The notes: generated by a model from the letters alone, not told the origin. 41,971 nt of DNA from an uncultured Prevotellaceae bacterium (GCA_902768105.1 CACXJZ010000044.1:1-41971), one strand, 5' to 3'. Positions 34,010 to 41,877 are shown, numbered from the stretch's first letter. A program made the numbers and translations.

Positions 34010-34714
34010 TTATAATATATTCATCAGTTCACTCAGTGAGGTAATCTCACGGCCGACGGGCTCTGGTGCCTTGTACTCAGGAAAACGGTTAAACCACACC
34101 GTATCCAGTCCCGCACGCTGGGCTCCCATGATGTCCGTCTGCAGGTTGTCGCCAATCATGAGCGTCGTCTCAGGCTGTGCCCCCGTCGTCAGGAAGGCAT
34201 AGTCGAAAAATTCGCGCGAAGGCTTGTTGAAGCCTGCATCCTCGCTCAGGACGACGGTCTGGAAACAGCCGTCGAGTCCACAGGCACGCAACTTCTTATA
34301 CTGCACCTCGTGGAAACCGTTGCTGCACATGTGCAGCCTGTAGCCCTTCGCCATCAGGTAGTCCACCAGTTCGCGGGCACCCTCCACCAGTCCGGGCTTC
34401 GACGAACAGAATTCGAGGAAGCGGTCGCTGGCTTTCAGGCAGAAGTCCTTGGAAACCTCTCCTGGCATCCCCACGCTTAACGGACGTCGAAAGCGCTCTA
34501 CGATGAGGTAGTCGCGACTTATCTCTCCTTGCGAGTAGTGCGTCCACAAGTCAATGTTCGCCTTCCAGTATTCGTCATAAAACGTCTCCGGCTGCTTGAA
34601 CCAGCGGCCAAGATGCAAGTCTTCGAACAACTCCTGCAACGCTTCCACTGCATTGCCGTGAGTATCGTATAGCGTATCGTCGAAGTCAACGAACAGGTCA
34701 GTATATACCTTCAT
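34010..34714 (-). CDS. YjjG-like HAD-superfamily nucleotidase
   Basis: 234 residues. HAD motif I DLFVDFDDTLYDTHGNA, motif II HMCSNGF, motif III Lys in AGFNKPSREFFDYA, motif IV LMIGDNLQTDIMGAQRAGLDT; the helical C1 cap lies at ~20-90. The DFDDTLYD form and TVWFNRF ending are typical of YjjG-type pyrimidine nucleotidases that remove non-canonical nucleotides. Cytoplasmic. First gene of the operon leading to the RidA-like, sensor and GH31 genes; its promoter (34728-34735) is preceded by a heptamer array like that of lptD. Confidence 0.87.
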   Translation of the reverse strand: MKVYTDLFVDFDDTLYDTHGNAVEALQELFEDLHLGRWFKQPETFYDEYWKANIDLWTHYSQGEISRDYLIVERFRRPLSVGMPGEVSKDFCLKASDRFLEFCSSKPGLVEGARELVDYLMAKGYRLHMCSNGFHEVQYKKLRACGLDGCFQTVVLSEDAGFNKPSREFFDYAFLTTGAQPETTLMIGDNLQTDIMGAQRAGLDTVWFNRFPEYKAPEPVGREITSLSELMNIL

Positions 34715-34727
34715 AGCTTTTCGTGTG

Positions 34728-34735
34728 CAAAGATA
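34728..34735 (-). promoter_or_regulatory. -7 box of the HAD-RidA-sensor-GH31 operon
   Basis: TATCTTTG on the minus strand, 13 bases before the ATG at 34714. The expected -33 position falls in the heptamer array, eight bases from this box, the same spacing as at lptD. Confidence 0.6.
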
Positions 34736-34743
34736 ATAAAAAA

Positions 34744-34864
34744 AGTGAAGAGTGAAGAGTGAAGAGTGAAGAATTTTAGGCCATATAGCAAAAAAAAGTT
34801 AAAACATATACTTTTGCACCGCCTTTTGAGTTTTCGTCTATAAAAAGATTATTCACTCTTCACT
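34744..34864. repeat. Heptamer array (AGTGAAG) with inverted arm, between YjjG-like and Nudix genes
   Basis: Four tandem AGTGAAG units at 34744-34771, then an inverted copy at 34851-34864 matching over 13 bases and ending seven bases before the Nudix ATG. Same layout as 14909-14979. Confidence 0.8.
34809..34816 (+). promoter_or_regulatory. -7 box of the Nudix gene
   Basis: TACTTTTG matches TAnnTTTG, 54 bases before the ATG and inside the heptamer-bracketed segment; no clear -33 element. Confidence 0.45.
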
Positions 34865-34870
34865 AAAAAC

Positions 34871-35371
34871 ATGGACAACCAACAAGAGATATTTCCGATA
34901 GTTGACGAGGACGGCAGGGTTATCGGCTCTGCCACACGAGGCGAGTGCCACAGCGGTTCACTACTACTCCACCCCGTCGTACACCTGCATGTTTTCAGCT
35001 CCAACGGCGACATCTACCTGCAGCGAAGACCTGCGTGGAAGGACATTCAACCAGGCAAATGGGATACGGCGGTCGGCGGACACATTGACTACGGCGAGAC
35101 CCCTGAGCAGGCTTTGCGCCGTGAGGTTCGCGAGGAGCTGGGCATCACCGACTTCCAGCCGGAATTTGTCGTGAAATACGTCTTTGAAAGCCAGCGTGAG
35201 CGTGAGCTGGTATATGTCAGCCGCACCACCTACGACGGCGTGATACGTCCATCGGCCTCAGAACTTGACGGAGGCCGTTTCTGGACGATGCAAGAGATTC
35301 GCGAGGCGATGGGGAAAGACATCCTGACGCCCAACTTCGAGAGCGAATTCAAGAAGAGTTTCTGCCGTTAA
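34871..35371 (+). CDS. Nudix hydrolase (isopentenyl-diphosphate isomerase-like/YfcD group)
   Basis: 166 residues. The Nudix box is complete: GHIDYGETPEQALRREVREELGI, given here only by its key residues (Gly, Glu seven residues later, then REVREELG). The N terminus (QEIFPIVDEDGRVIGSATRGE, CHSGSLLLHPVVHLHVF) and WDTAVGGH fit the subgroup with IPP isomerase and YfcD, which cleave or isomerise diphosphates; the substrate is not known. Cytoplasmic, monocistronic, divergent from the YjjG-like gene. Its stop is eight bases from that of the convergent SDR gene. Confidence 0.88.
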   Translation: MDNQQEIFPIVDEDGRVIGSATRGECHSGSLLLHPVVHLHVFSSNGDIYLQRRPAWKDIQPGKWDTAVGGHIDYGETPEQALRREVREELGITDFQPEFVVKYVFESQRERELVYVSRTTYDGVIRPSASELDGGRFWTMQEIREAMGKDILTPNFESEFKKSFCR

Positions 35372-35379
35372 TCCAAGGT

Positions 35380-36135
35380 CTATTTCCTGACGATAACGCT
35401 GCCGCTGGCCTGATGGGTGGCCAGTATCAGCACCTCGGCTATCTGCACGTGCTCTGGGGCATTGGCGGCAAAGACGGCTACATCGGCAATGTCGTCGCCC
35501 GTCAGGGGCTTGATGCCTTTATAGACCGTGGCGGCACGCTCGTTATCCCCGTGGAAACGGACGTTGCTGAAGTTGGTCTCCACCAGCCCGGGCTTTAGGT
35601 TTGTCACGCGGACAGCGGTGTTGGCGACGTCGATGCGCAGGCCGTCGGAGAGTGCTTTCACGGCAGCCTTCGTGGCGCAATAGACGTTGCCGCCGGCATA
35701 GGCAGCATCGCCTGCCACAGAGCCAACGTTGATGATGTGTCCACGGTTACGTTCCACCATACCCGGCACGACAAGGCGCGTCATCGTGAGCAGACCCTTG
35801 ACGTTCGTGTCTATCATCGTTTCCCAGTCGTCGAGATTACCCTCATATTCAGGTTCCAGACCCAGCGCCAGCCCGGCATTGTTCACCAGCACGTCAATCT
35901 CCCGCCACTCTGCCGGCAGTTCCTCAATGCTCTTCGTCGCCTGCTCGCGGTCTCTCACGTCGAAAGCCAGCGTCAGCACGTCCCTACCCTTTTCCGTCAG
36001 TTCCTTCCTGATTTCATCCAGGCGCTGTTCATTCCTTCCCGTCAGAATGGGCCTGTCGCCATTCTCGGCGAACTTCCTTGCACAGGCGAGTCCAATCCCG
36101 CTTGTGGCTCCTGTTATCAATACAATTTTGTTCAT
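35380..36135 (-). CDS. Short-chain dehydrogenase/reductase, YdfG-like
   Basis: 251 residues from ATG 36135. The NADP-binding motif is TGATSGIG (residues 8-15), then NNAG near residue 87, the catalytic Ser in INVGSVAGDAAYAGG and the YxxxK pair in VYCATKAAV. Arg at GRNEQRL suggests NADP preference. Similar to YdfG, which oxidises L-allo-threonine and 3-hydroxy acids. The open frame extends 55 codons further upstream into the DUF418 gene, without SDR features, so 36135 is used; it starts 20 bases after the DUF418 stop. Last gene of the six-gene run. Confidence 0.92.
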   Translation of the reverse strand: MNKIVLITGATSGIGLACARKFAENGDRPILTGRNEQRLDEIRKELTEKGRDVLTLAFDVRDREQATKSIEELPAEWREIDVLVNNAGLALGLEPEYEGNLDDWETMIDTNVKGLLTMTRLVVPGMVERNRGHIINVGSVAGDAAYAGGNVYCATKAAVKALSDGLRIDVANTAVRVTNLKPGLVETNFSNVRFHGDNERAATVYKGIKPLTGDDIADVAVFAANAPEHVQIAEVLILATHQASGSVIVRK

Positions 36136-36155
36136 ACCATTATTTCGTTTAAATA

Positions 36156-37274
36156 CTAAATCCACGTCAGTTTTCTCCAAAGGCCTTCTAACGGTCCGCG
36201 AGGATGACTGGAGAACCAATATCGGGCGAAGAGATACTGGCAGATCACCATTCCACATCCGACCATGACGGCATAGGTGACGCCTAAATGGCGGTAACAA
36301 GCCAGGCCGTAGCCGCAGAAGATGGCGCAGCCTATGATAGACTGCAGCAGATAGTTTGTCAGGCTCATCCGTCCGAAGATACAGAGATGATGCAGCACGC
36401 TGCGCACACCCTCAAAGGCATACCACGCTGAGACCACAGCCGAGACAATTATCAGCAGGATGACGAGGTTGTAGATGGGTTTCAGCCAAGATTCCAACTC
36501 GCCGAAGTCCACGAAACTCAGAGCGATGACGATGACGGCCGATACGCCGAGGATGCTATGCCATATCTTCAGATGACGCCCTTCGTTATAGAAAAGTCTT
36601 TGACGTCCTAACTGCATGCCAAGGATAAACAGACAGAGCAACTGCGTCAATCGTCCGCTGAAGACATTGAACCGCAGATTCAACTCAAACCCGTATCGTA
36701 CGTTATTCACGACGTTCTCCCAGAACGTGCCGTGCTCGTGCAGGGCGATGGTCTGACCGTAAATCTCCCAAAGCCTGCTGTGGTCGATGGTGGTGCCCGT
36801 CAGCAGACAAAACAGCTCCACGGGCTGGATGGCCAGCAGGACGATGATACACCACACCCACTTCGACGGCAGATAGCTGACGGGTATAAGCAACAGGCCG
36901 TAGCACGCATAGAGCATCAGGATATCACCATCGTAGAAGGCCACGTTGACAACACCAAACAGGAACAGCAGACACATGCGCCAGGCAAAGCGCAGGGAGA
37001 AGTTCTTCCCCTTCTGCTGCTGGTTGTCGTTCATGATGAAGAAGCTCAGTCCGAAGAGCATGGCGAAGATGCCGTACATCTTGCCTGATAGCAGCCAAGC
37101 CAGCACGTCAGCCACCGTCTGGTCGCACGCCAGCGTATAGGTTATCGGCTCCTGGGTGAAGATGTCGAAGTGTTCTACGGAGTGATACAATATAATGCCG
37201 GCCACAGCGATACCTCTCAGGGCATCGGCCACGTCTATTCGGGTGTTGGGTAGGTTGCGGGTCTTGTACACCAT
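36156..37274 (-). CDS. DUF418 family membrane protein (YeiB-like)
   Basis: 372 residues with about nine or ten hydrophobic segments. The start, RIDVADALRGIAVAGIILYHS, is the hallmark of the YeiB/acyltransferase-3-like family, and the C terminus MSLTNYLLQSIIGCAIF... RYWFSSHPRGPLEGLWRKLT is the DUF418 signature. Members sit in the inner membrane and may transfer or export acyl groups; function unproved. It starts 15 bases after the carboxylesterase stop, in the same operon. Confidence 0.88.
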   Translation of the reverse strand: MVYKTRNLPNTRIDVADALRGIAVAGIILYHSVEHFDIFTQEPITYTLACDQTVADVLAWLLSGKMYGIFAMLFGLSFFIMNDNQQQKGKNFSLRFAWRMCLLFLFGVVNVAFYDGDILMLYACYGLLLIPVSYLPSKWVWCIIVLLAIQPVELFCLLTGTTIDHSRLWEIYGQTIALHEHGTFWENVVNNVRYGFELNLRFNVFSGRLTQLLCLFILGMQLGRQRLFYNEGRHLKIWHSILGVSAVIVIALSFVDFGELESWLKPIYNLVILLIIVSAVVSAWYAFEGVRSVLHHLCIFGRMSLTNYLLQSIIGCAIFCGYGLACYRHLGVTYAVMVGCGMVICQYLFARYWFSSHPRGPLEGLWRKLTWI

Positions 37275-37289
37275 GTTATCGGGACCGGA

Positions 37290-38807
37290 TTATCTGCCAC
37301 CGAAGGGGAAGCCCTGTGGCTGAGGTGCAATCTCTGGGTCGCCGAAGAACGAAGCCTCAGCATCCTTGTCGTTCAGCTTGAATACCATGAACTTCGTGTT
37401 CTTGGCTGTGCAGGGTGCCCAGGGACCTCCCTGAGGACCATTAGGATCACTATACTTCACAAAATTAGTCCAGGCAGTCAGCATCTTCTCTGAGAGATCC
37501 CAGTCGCCCTGGGTCCACGGACGCCAGCAATGCTTCAGGCTCTTGAAGACAAACCAGAGGTCGCTGGAGTGGAAGGCGCCCTTCAGGCGGACAGTAACCT
37601 CAGGATGAGAACCGTCATCGGGCAACGGACGAGCGAACTCGTATGCCCAGGCCTTACCGCCTTTCTGCTCACGAACCTTACAGAACTCGGCAATGTTGGG
37701 TGCCATGTTGCCCATATCGTTGAGGGTGAAGCCAATCATATAAGGAACGTCGGCCAGCGTACCACCACGCGTAGCATCATCGAAGCTCTGCTTGCAGACA
37801 TAGCCGTCAATCATTGGCATGAAGGGCAGTCCCCTGAACATAGCCGCCATAGGGCCGCTGGGCTGTCCGTCGCTGTTGATCTGGTGATAAAGCGTATTGA
37901 GCGCGAAGATGGTCTCGGTGGATGCTGCACGCATTTTCTCGAGATCGGTCAGTCCAGCCCAGTCGAAGACCTTCTTGGCTTTAGCCTCAGCATCAGCAAA
38001 CGAGCCACCACTATAACGTCCACCCATGGGGTTGCCGTTGGCATCAGGGATACTGAGGCCCTGAGCACTCATGATGACAGCCTTGTGGAACAGGCCACGA
38101 GCCAATGGTGACTCACAAAGGGTGCGTACGCTGCCACCACCGGCACTCTGTCCGAAGATGGTCACGTTGTTGGGGTCGCCGCCAAACTGCTCAATATTCT
38201 TCTGAATCCACTTCAAGGCTTCTATCTGGTCGAGAATGCCGTAATTGCCTGAGACATGATTCGGACTCTCTGCCGACAGGGCAGGGTGAACGAGGAAGCC
38301 GAAGACGCCCAGACGGTAGTTGATGGTAACGAGCACCACGTCCTTGGCGCCCCACTCCTGTCCGTCGAACTCAGGCTCAGAGCCAAAGCCCTCACGATAG
38401 CCACCACCATGAATCCACAGGGCTACGGGCAACTTCTTGCCCACCTTGCCAGGAGCCTTGGTCCATACGTTCAGGTACAGGCAGTCCTCGCTGAAGGCGG
38501 CCTCTTTGCCATAGCCCCACTCGGTGTAGTAGCCGCCCGTATACTGGATGGCCTGATAGCTGGGGCGACCAAAGGTGTCACAGACCTTCACGCCTTTCCA
38601 GGGCACCACAGGCTGAGGTGCCTTCCAGCGGTTCTCCTTGATGGGAGGCGCAGCGTAGGGAATGCCACGATAAACAAACACGTCAGGATGATCATCGGCC
38701 AGAACACCTTGAACCTGACCACCTTCAATCGTTAACACGGGATTTTCAGTTGCCTGTGCAGACAGCGTTGCACAAAGCAGAAGCGGTAATAATAATAGTT
38801 TTTTCAT
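37290..38807 (-). CDS. Secreted type-B carboxylesterase
   Basis: 505 residues from ATG 38807, with a signal peptide (KKLLLLPLLLCATLSAQA). Alpha/beta-hydrolase features: FVYRGIPYAAPP, EDCLYLNVWTK, oxyanion-hole HGGGY, nucleophile Ser in TIFGQSAGGGSVR, and the late histidine motif GAFHSSDLWFVF. Substrate unknown; in Prevotella such enzymes often de-esterify plant or host glycans, and the signal peptide agrees. An ATG seven codons upstream is possible but gives a poorer signal peptide. The last residues are Pro/Gly/Phe-rich (PQPQGFPFGGR). Operon: after the truncated sulfatase-fold gene (36 bases), before DUF418. Confidence 0.9.
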   Translation of the reverse strand: MKKLLLLPLLLCATLSAQATENPVLTIEGGQVQGVLADDHPDVFVYRGIPYAAPPIKENRWKAPQPVVPWKGVKVCDTFGRPSYQAIQYTGGYYTEWGYGKEAAFSEDCLYLNVWTKAPGKVGKKLPVALWIHGGGYREGFGSEPEFDGQEWGAKDVVLVTINYRLGVFGFLVHPALSAESPNHVSGNYGILDQIEALKWIQKNIEQFGGDPNNVTIFGQSAGGGSVRTLCESPLARGLFHKAVIMSAQGLSIPDANGNPMGGRYSGGSFADAEAKAKKVFDWAGLTDLEKMRAASTETIFALNTLYHQINSDGQPSGPMAAMFRGLPFMPMIDGYVCKQSFDDATRGGTLADVPYMIGFTLNDMGNMAPNIAEFCKVREQKGGKAWAYEFARPLPDDGSHPEVTVRLKGAFHSSDLWFVFKSLKHCWRPWTQGDWDLSEKMLTAWTNFVKYSDPNGPQGGPWAPCTAKNTKFMVFKLNDKDAEASFFGDPEIAPQPQGFPFGGR

Positions 38808-38843
38808 AAGACATATAGTTATTAACAACCAATATCGTCATCG

Positions 38844-39548
38844 TTACCTTTTGAATATATCGTAATCTTTGTTATAAGCCGGCGACTGTATCGACAGCAG
38901 GTTGAGCACAGAGTGGAATATGTAATGCTGCTCGAGAACGGCAGGCAGTTCGTTGTCAGACTTGTAGTCTCTGAAATCCTTTGAAGTCCATACCAGGAAC
39001 GGAATTTCATACTGCACCTTTGGCGCCAGTTTCATGGGAAGCCCATGCATGAAGATCTTGTTCTCTCCAAGTGATTCACCGTGGTCGGAAATAAAGATCA
39101 TGGCGCTCTTCCAGTCATCCATTGAGCGCAGGGTGTTGATAAGGCTGTCCAACAGGAAGTCCGTGTAGTGTATGGTGTTGTCGTATGCATTTATCAGCAT
39201 ATCGATATTCTTCTCTCCCTCTTCCACGTTCTCAATGGTTGTGGCATCAATAATCACGCTGTAGGTCATCATGAAATATACTGCCGTAGCATTAATGACG
39301 GAAAGAACGGCAAGCAGAACACGGCCAACCATCCTCATCAGGAACATCACAAGACAGGCCATCATGAAGTTTACCGCCAGCATGACAACTGCCAGTGAAG
39401 CCAACAGGAAAATCTGTCCGCCAATGTTTTCATTGGTATTGTCAGCCACATAGCTAAAGAAAGGTATGTTGTACAACAACAAGGTCCCTATGCTGACAAT
39501 ACATGAAAAGGTAAAAAGCGTTATAGGCCTGTGTAATATTTTCATCAT
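38844..39548 (-). CDS. Internally deleted phosphoethanolamine-transferase (EptA)-like protein
   Basis: 234 residues, whereas EptA-type enzymes have about 500-550. Residues ~10-105 are the N-terminal membrane part of EptA proteins (three helices, then YFMMTYSVIIDATTIENV). The sequence then jumps to the C-terminal part of the sulfatase-fold domain: INAYDNTIHYTDFLLDSL, FISDHGESLGENKIFMHGLP (metal-binding Asp and His) and PFLVWTS. The last membrane helices and the first two thirds of the catalytic domain, including the threonine nucleophile and first metal ligands, are missing, with the frame intact. It is probably inactive as a lipid A modifier: either a decaying gene or a repurposed fragment. 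Set in an operon between DUF4421 (11 bases) and the carboxylesterase. Confidence 0.8.
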   Translation of the reverse strand: MMKILHRPITLFTFSCIVSIGTLLLYNIPFFSYVADNTNENIGGQIFLLASLAVVMLAVNFMMACLVMFLMRMVGRVLLAVLSVINATAVYFMMTYSVIIDATTIENVEEGEKNIDMLINAYDNTIHYTDFLLDSLINTLRSMDDWKSAMIFISDHGESLGENKIFMHGLPMKLAPKVQYEIPFLVWTSKDFRDYKSDNELPAVLEQHYIFHSVLNLLSIQSPAYNKDYDIFKR

Positions 39549-39559
39549 TTCATTATCTT

Positions 39560-40813
39560 TTACAGTCTCACTCCAAATGACACACGGGCATAGGCGTCGA
39601 AGAGGTTCACTTTGCCGTGGTCGTTCTTATAGTGGAAATTGTTGTACTGCGCCTGGGCACCAATGAAGTAGTTGCTCCAGTTGTAGGCTATGCCGAGCCG
39701 CAGGTCAAGGTTGAGGCGCAACAGGCTGTAGTCAACGTCCGGCTCTATTTCCCAGTAGTCAAACTGACTGTCCGGCGTATTATTGGACATCAACAGGGGC
39801 TTGTGCGTCTTGCCGTTCGCCCATCTCCTCGTCTCCTTGTTCCAGTCGCCGTAGTCGTCCACAGCCTCCACGGGCGACAGGTCGTAGTTGGTGTCGTACA
39901 TGTAAGATTTCACGCGGTTATAGACGCTAAAGGTGGGCATGGCCATCACGTTGACAACGAGGCCGCGCAGCGGTACCCAGTTGTAGCCGTAGCCGACGCC
40001 GAGGTTGGCCTGGTGTACCTTGGCGCGATAAACACCGTGACCGATGATGATATAGGCTAAGTTACTGATGTCGGCATAGTCGAACGACGACTGGTACCAC
40101 GTGGCAGCCAGCAGGAGCGACCCTGCGGAGCGACGCTGGATGACCGACTGGTTGTAGGCGGCAGCCTGTGAGTAGCGACGTCCGTTGAACACGTAGTATC
40201 CGTTGATATAGACGGAGCGTATCCATACGGGCGACGGCATGGTGAAGGCCGTGTCATACGGCACGCCGGTGGTCTGCCCGTTCTCGTAGTCCATGGAGCT
40301 GAACTTGGCGTCCTCCGTGTTGAAGCGTCTCAGCCGGAAGTTGAAGCCGTACTTGGCTCCCGTCGAGCTGATGGAGTAATAGCGCCCTGCGTTCTTAGTG
40401 AGCGACTTGGAATAGGAGAATCCCGTACCGCGATAGCCCACCCAGAACCCGACGGAAGAAGCCACGGGGGGCTCAAAGCACAGGTTCCAGTCGGAATATC
40501 CGTTGAATACGGGAAGATCGACGCTATGGCTGTAGTCCACATCCACCGCGTTCTCATTATAACGGAGCACCACCCTCCACGGCTTCTCGGGCACCTCGAT
40601 GTAGTCGGGGTCCACCTTCGCCCTCGCCTTCGCGTCCAGATACTGCTGCAACTGCTGAAGCCGGAGCATCAGTCCCGTCTTGCTTTGGTTAGCTTGCGAT
40701 TGCTCTCGCTGCTCCGTCTGTTCCTGCGTGCTTACGCTGTCTGCAGTCACTTGTGCCTGTGCTGCCGCATTCAAGGAGAACAGCAAGCAGCAAATAACCA
40801 TTCTTCCTATCAT
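39560..40813 (-). CDS. DUF4421 outer-membrane beta-barrel protein
   Basis: 417 residues with a signal peptide (VICCLLFSLNAAAQAQ). A Gln/Ser/Thr-rich linker and a short helical stretch (LMLRLQQLQQYLDAKARAKVD) precede a C-terminal half of alternating aromatic and polar strands ending in phenylalanine/leucine (DAYARVSFGVRL), as in outer-membrane barrels. Fits DUF4421, known only from Bacteroidota, function unknown. It starts one base after the TIGR04076 stop and lies next to an EptA-like fragment, so a role at the cell envelope is plausible. The start may be the ATG at codon 5. Confidence 0.82.
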   Translation of the reverse strand: MIGRMVICCLLFSLNAAAQAQVTADSVSTQEQTEQREQSQANQSKTGLMLRLQQLQQYLDAKARAKVDPDYIEVPEKPWRVVLRYNENAVDVDYSHSVDLPVFNGYSDWNLCFEPPVASSVGFWVGYRGTGFSYSKSLTKNAGRYYSISSTGAKYGFNFRLRRFNTEDAKFSSMDYENGQTTGVPYDTAFTMPSPVWIRSVYINGYYVFNGRRYSQAAAYNQSVIQRRSAGSLLLAATWYQSSFDYADISNLAYIIIGHGVYRAKVHQANLGVGYGYNWVPLRGLVVNVMAMPTFSVYNRVKSYMYDTNYDLSPVEAVDDYGDWNKETRRWANGKTHKPLLMSNNTPDSQFDYWEIEPDVDYSLLRLNLDLRLGIAYNWSNYFIGAQAQYNNFHYKNDHGKVNLFDAYARVSFGVRL

Positions 40814-40814
40814 A

Positions 40815-41126
40815 TCACTCCACTACTTCAATATAGAAACTGAACGGACGGAAGCCGTCGTTACAGCTGATCATCGCACTCATGGGATTCTTCATCCAGC
40901 CGTCGTAGAAGTTCCCCTCGCCACGGGCCAGCGACTCCACGAACGGCCTCATGGATTCCCATGCCGACGGACATAAGCCTTCCGGCCGCTGACCGTCAAC
41001 GGAAACCCACTGCTGGCCTGCGCTGACGTCGCAGGTGTGCTCAACGGGATTCTCATACCTTGCCATCAGGTCCTCATAAACCGTCTGGCGAATGGCTGTG
41101 ATTCTGACCTCTTTCATATCGTTCAT
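40815..41126 (-). CDS. TIGR04076 family small protein
   Basis: About 103 residues from ATG 41126 (or 100 from 41117). Signature: MKEVRITAIRQTVYEDLMARYENPVEHTC, of which the pieces RITAIRQTVYEDLM and MARYENP are typical, then DGQRPEGLCPSAWESM, LARGEGNFYDGWMKNP and MISCNDGFRPFSFYIE. Function unknown; the two Cys residues may bind metal. The frame is open for 39 more codons upstream, but those run through the promoter (41151-41181) and look non-coding. First gene of the run that ends with the SDR gene. Confidence 0.85.
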   Translation of the reverse strand: MNDMKEVRITAIRQTVYEDLMARYENPVEHTCDVSAGQQWVSVDGQRPEGLCPSAWESMRPFVESLARGEGNFYDGWMKNPMSAMISCNDGFRPFSFYIEVVE

Positions 41127-41150
41127 TAAGCTCTCGCTTGAAATCAATGG

Positions 41151-41181
41151 CAAAGTTACGAAAAAGATTGGAAACCACCAA
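41151..41181 (-). promoter_or_regulatory. Promoter of the TIGR04076-DUF4421-EptA-like-esterase-DUF418-SDR run
   Basis: On the minus strand: TTGG (41178-41181), 19 bases, TAACTTTG (41151-41158), about 24 bases before ATG 41126. One mismatch in the -33 box. Confidence 0.65.
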
Positions 41182-41307
41182 CTAAATTTGGAAAATATTC
41201 TGACGGAAACCGCAAAGGATGTATAAAACCTGGCACCTTTCAACGCTCAATCCCCGGGATTGTGACCATGCAATCGCCACAATTGAAACTGGTACCCGTT
41301 CCTCGTG

Positions 41308-41426
41308 TTTTCGTCGGTGCAATGATAATTATTAAATTATTATATATTATTTATTATTAATTATTAATTATTTGCCCTAAGGCAAATATAAATTATTAAT
41401 TTAATTATTACTCACACCGATGAAAA
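41308..41426. repeat. 119-bp AT-rich imperfect palindrome
   Basis: Outer arms TTTTCGTCGGTG (41308-41319) and CACCGATGAAAA (41415-41426) pair with one mismatch; inner AT-rich arms also pair, and the centre is ATTTGCC-CTAA-GGCAAAT (41370-41387). Left arm is about 20 bases longer. MITE-like in size and shape. Confidence 0.65.
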
Positions 41427-41462
41427 TCATTGACAAATCACTCTCGCACAGATAATAATTCT

Positions 41463-41503
41463 CAAAGTTACATGGCGAGTAAAGGACCGTTACGTGGCGA
41501 GTA
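41463..41503 (-). promoter_or_regulatory. -7 box with upstream 15-bp direct repeat
   Basis: TAACTTTG on the minus strand at 41463-41470. Direct repeats GTTACATGGCGAGTA (41467-41481) and GTTACGTGGCGAGTA (41489-41503) have a 22-base period, about two helical turns, the first overlapping the -7 box. Looks like an activator/repressor site for a transcript reading through the palindrome. Confidence 0.4.
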
Positions 41504-41603
41504 CTCATTTTTATGCAGAAAGTCCCCGCTACTGCGGCGCTTCGCCCCTACCATCACGGCACCTTTGACTCTGGGGGCAGGCTTAGGTGATTCCCTGGCA
41601 CAA

Positions 41604-41780
41604 CCCTTGTCGTTTTGCGTTCTGCTTTTGCGCCTACGCAAACGGTTGTTTGCGCGTACGCGAATGGTCGTTTGCGCGTACGCAAACGATAGAAAGGTCG
41701 TACCTATCCATCCCTTTCATGGCACCTCCCAGGAACGTTCGTATTACAACGGATACATCATCGTGTTTATCCCCCGTTAT
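41604..41780. repeat. Dispersed repeat copy B (inverted relative to copy A)
   Basis: Reverse complement aligns with 23761-23953; the block 41624-41687 is identical over 64 bases to 23869-23932. Lacks the 15-base insertion of copy A. Confidence 0.85.
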
Positions 41781-41800
41781 TTTACTTTTTCCTCCAAAAA

Positions 41801-41832
41801 TTTGGTACATTCAATTTTATTCCTTATCTTTG
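41801..41832 (+). promoter_or_regulatory. Promoter of the gene at the right end
   Basis: TTTG (41801-41804), 20 bases, TATCTTTG (41825-41832); about 105 bases before the ATG at 41938. Confidence 0.65.
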
Positions 41833-41869
41833 CGCTCAAGCTTTGCCAATAAAACCGGAGAATATTTTG

Positions 41870-41877
41870 TAACTTTG
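41870..41877 (+). promoter_or_regulatory. Second -7 box upstream of the right-end gene
   Basis: TAACTTTG, 60 bases before the ATG. The nearest TTTG is 24 bases upstream, too far for consensus, so this is a weaker alternative start site. Confidence 0.4.

Larger units (their letters stand above)
41182..41800. other. Gene-free region rich in repeats
   Basis: No supported coding sequence. It holds a 119-bp AT-rich palindrome (41308-41426), a minus-strand -7 box with a direct repeat (41463-41503) and dispersed repeat copy B (41604-41780). Two plus-strand frames of ~100-140 codons cross it, but they translate the repeat, match no family and continue into the promoter of the next gene. Confidence 0.6.

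Noticed and set aside
41430-41852. 140-codon plus-strand frame through repeat copy B, and the matching frames through copy A (23660-24069)
   Set aside because: Two different frames are open in both copies, substitutions show no clear bias to any codon position, and no start context, family or promoter supports translation. The in-frame 15-base indel keeps a small doubt.
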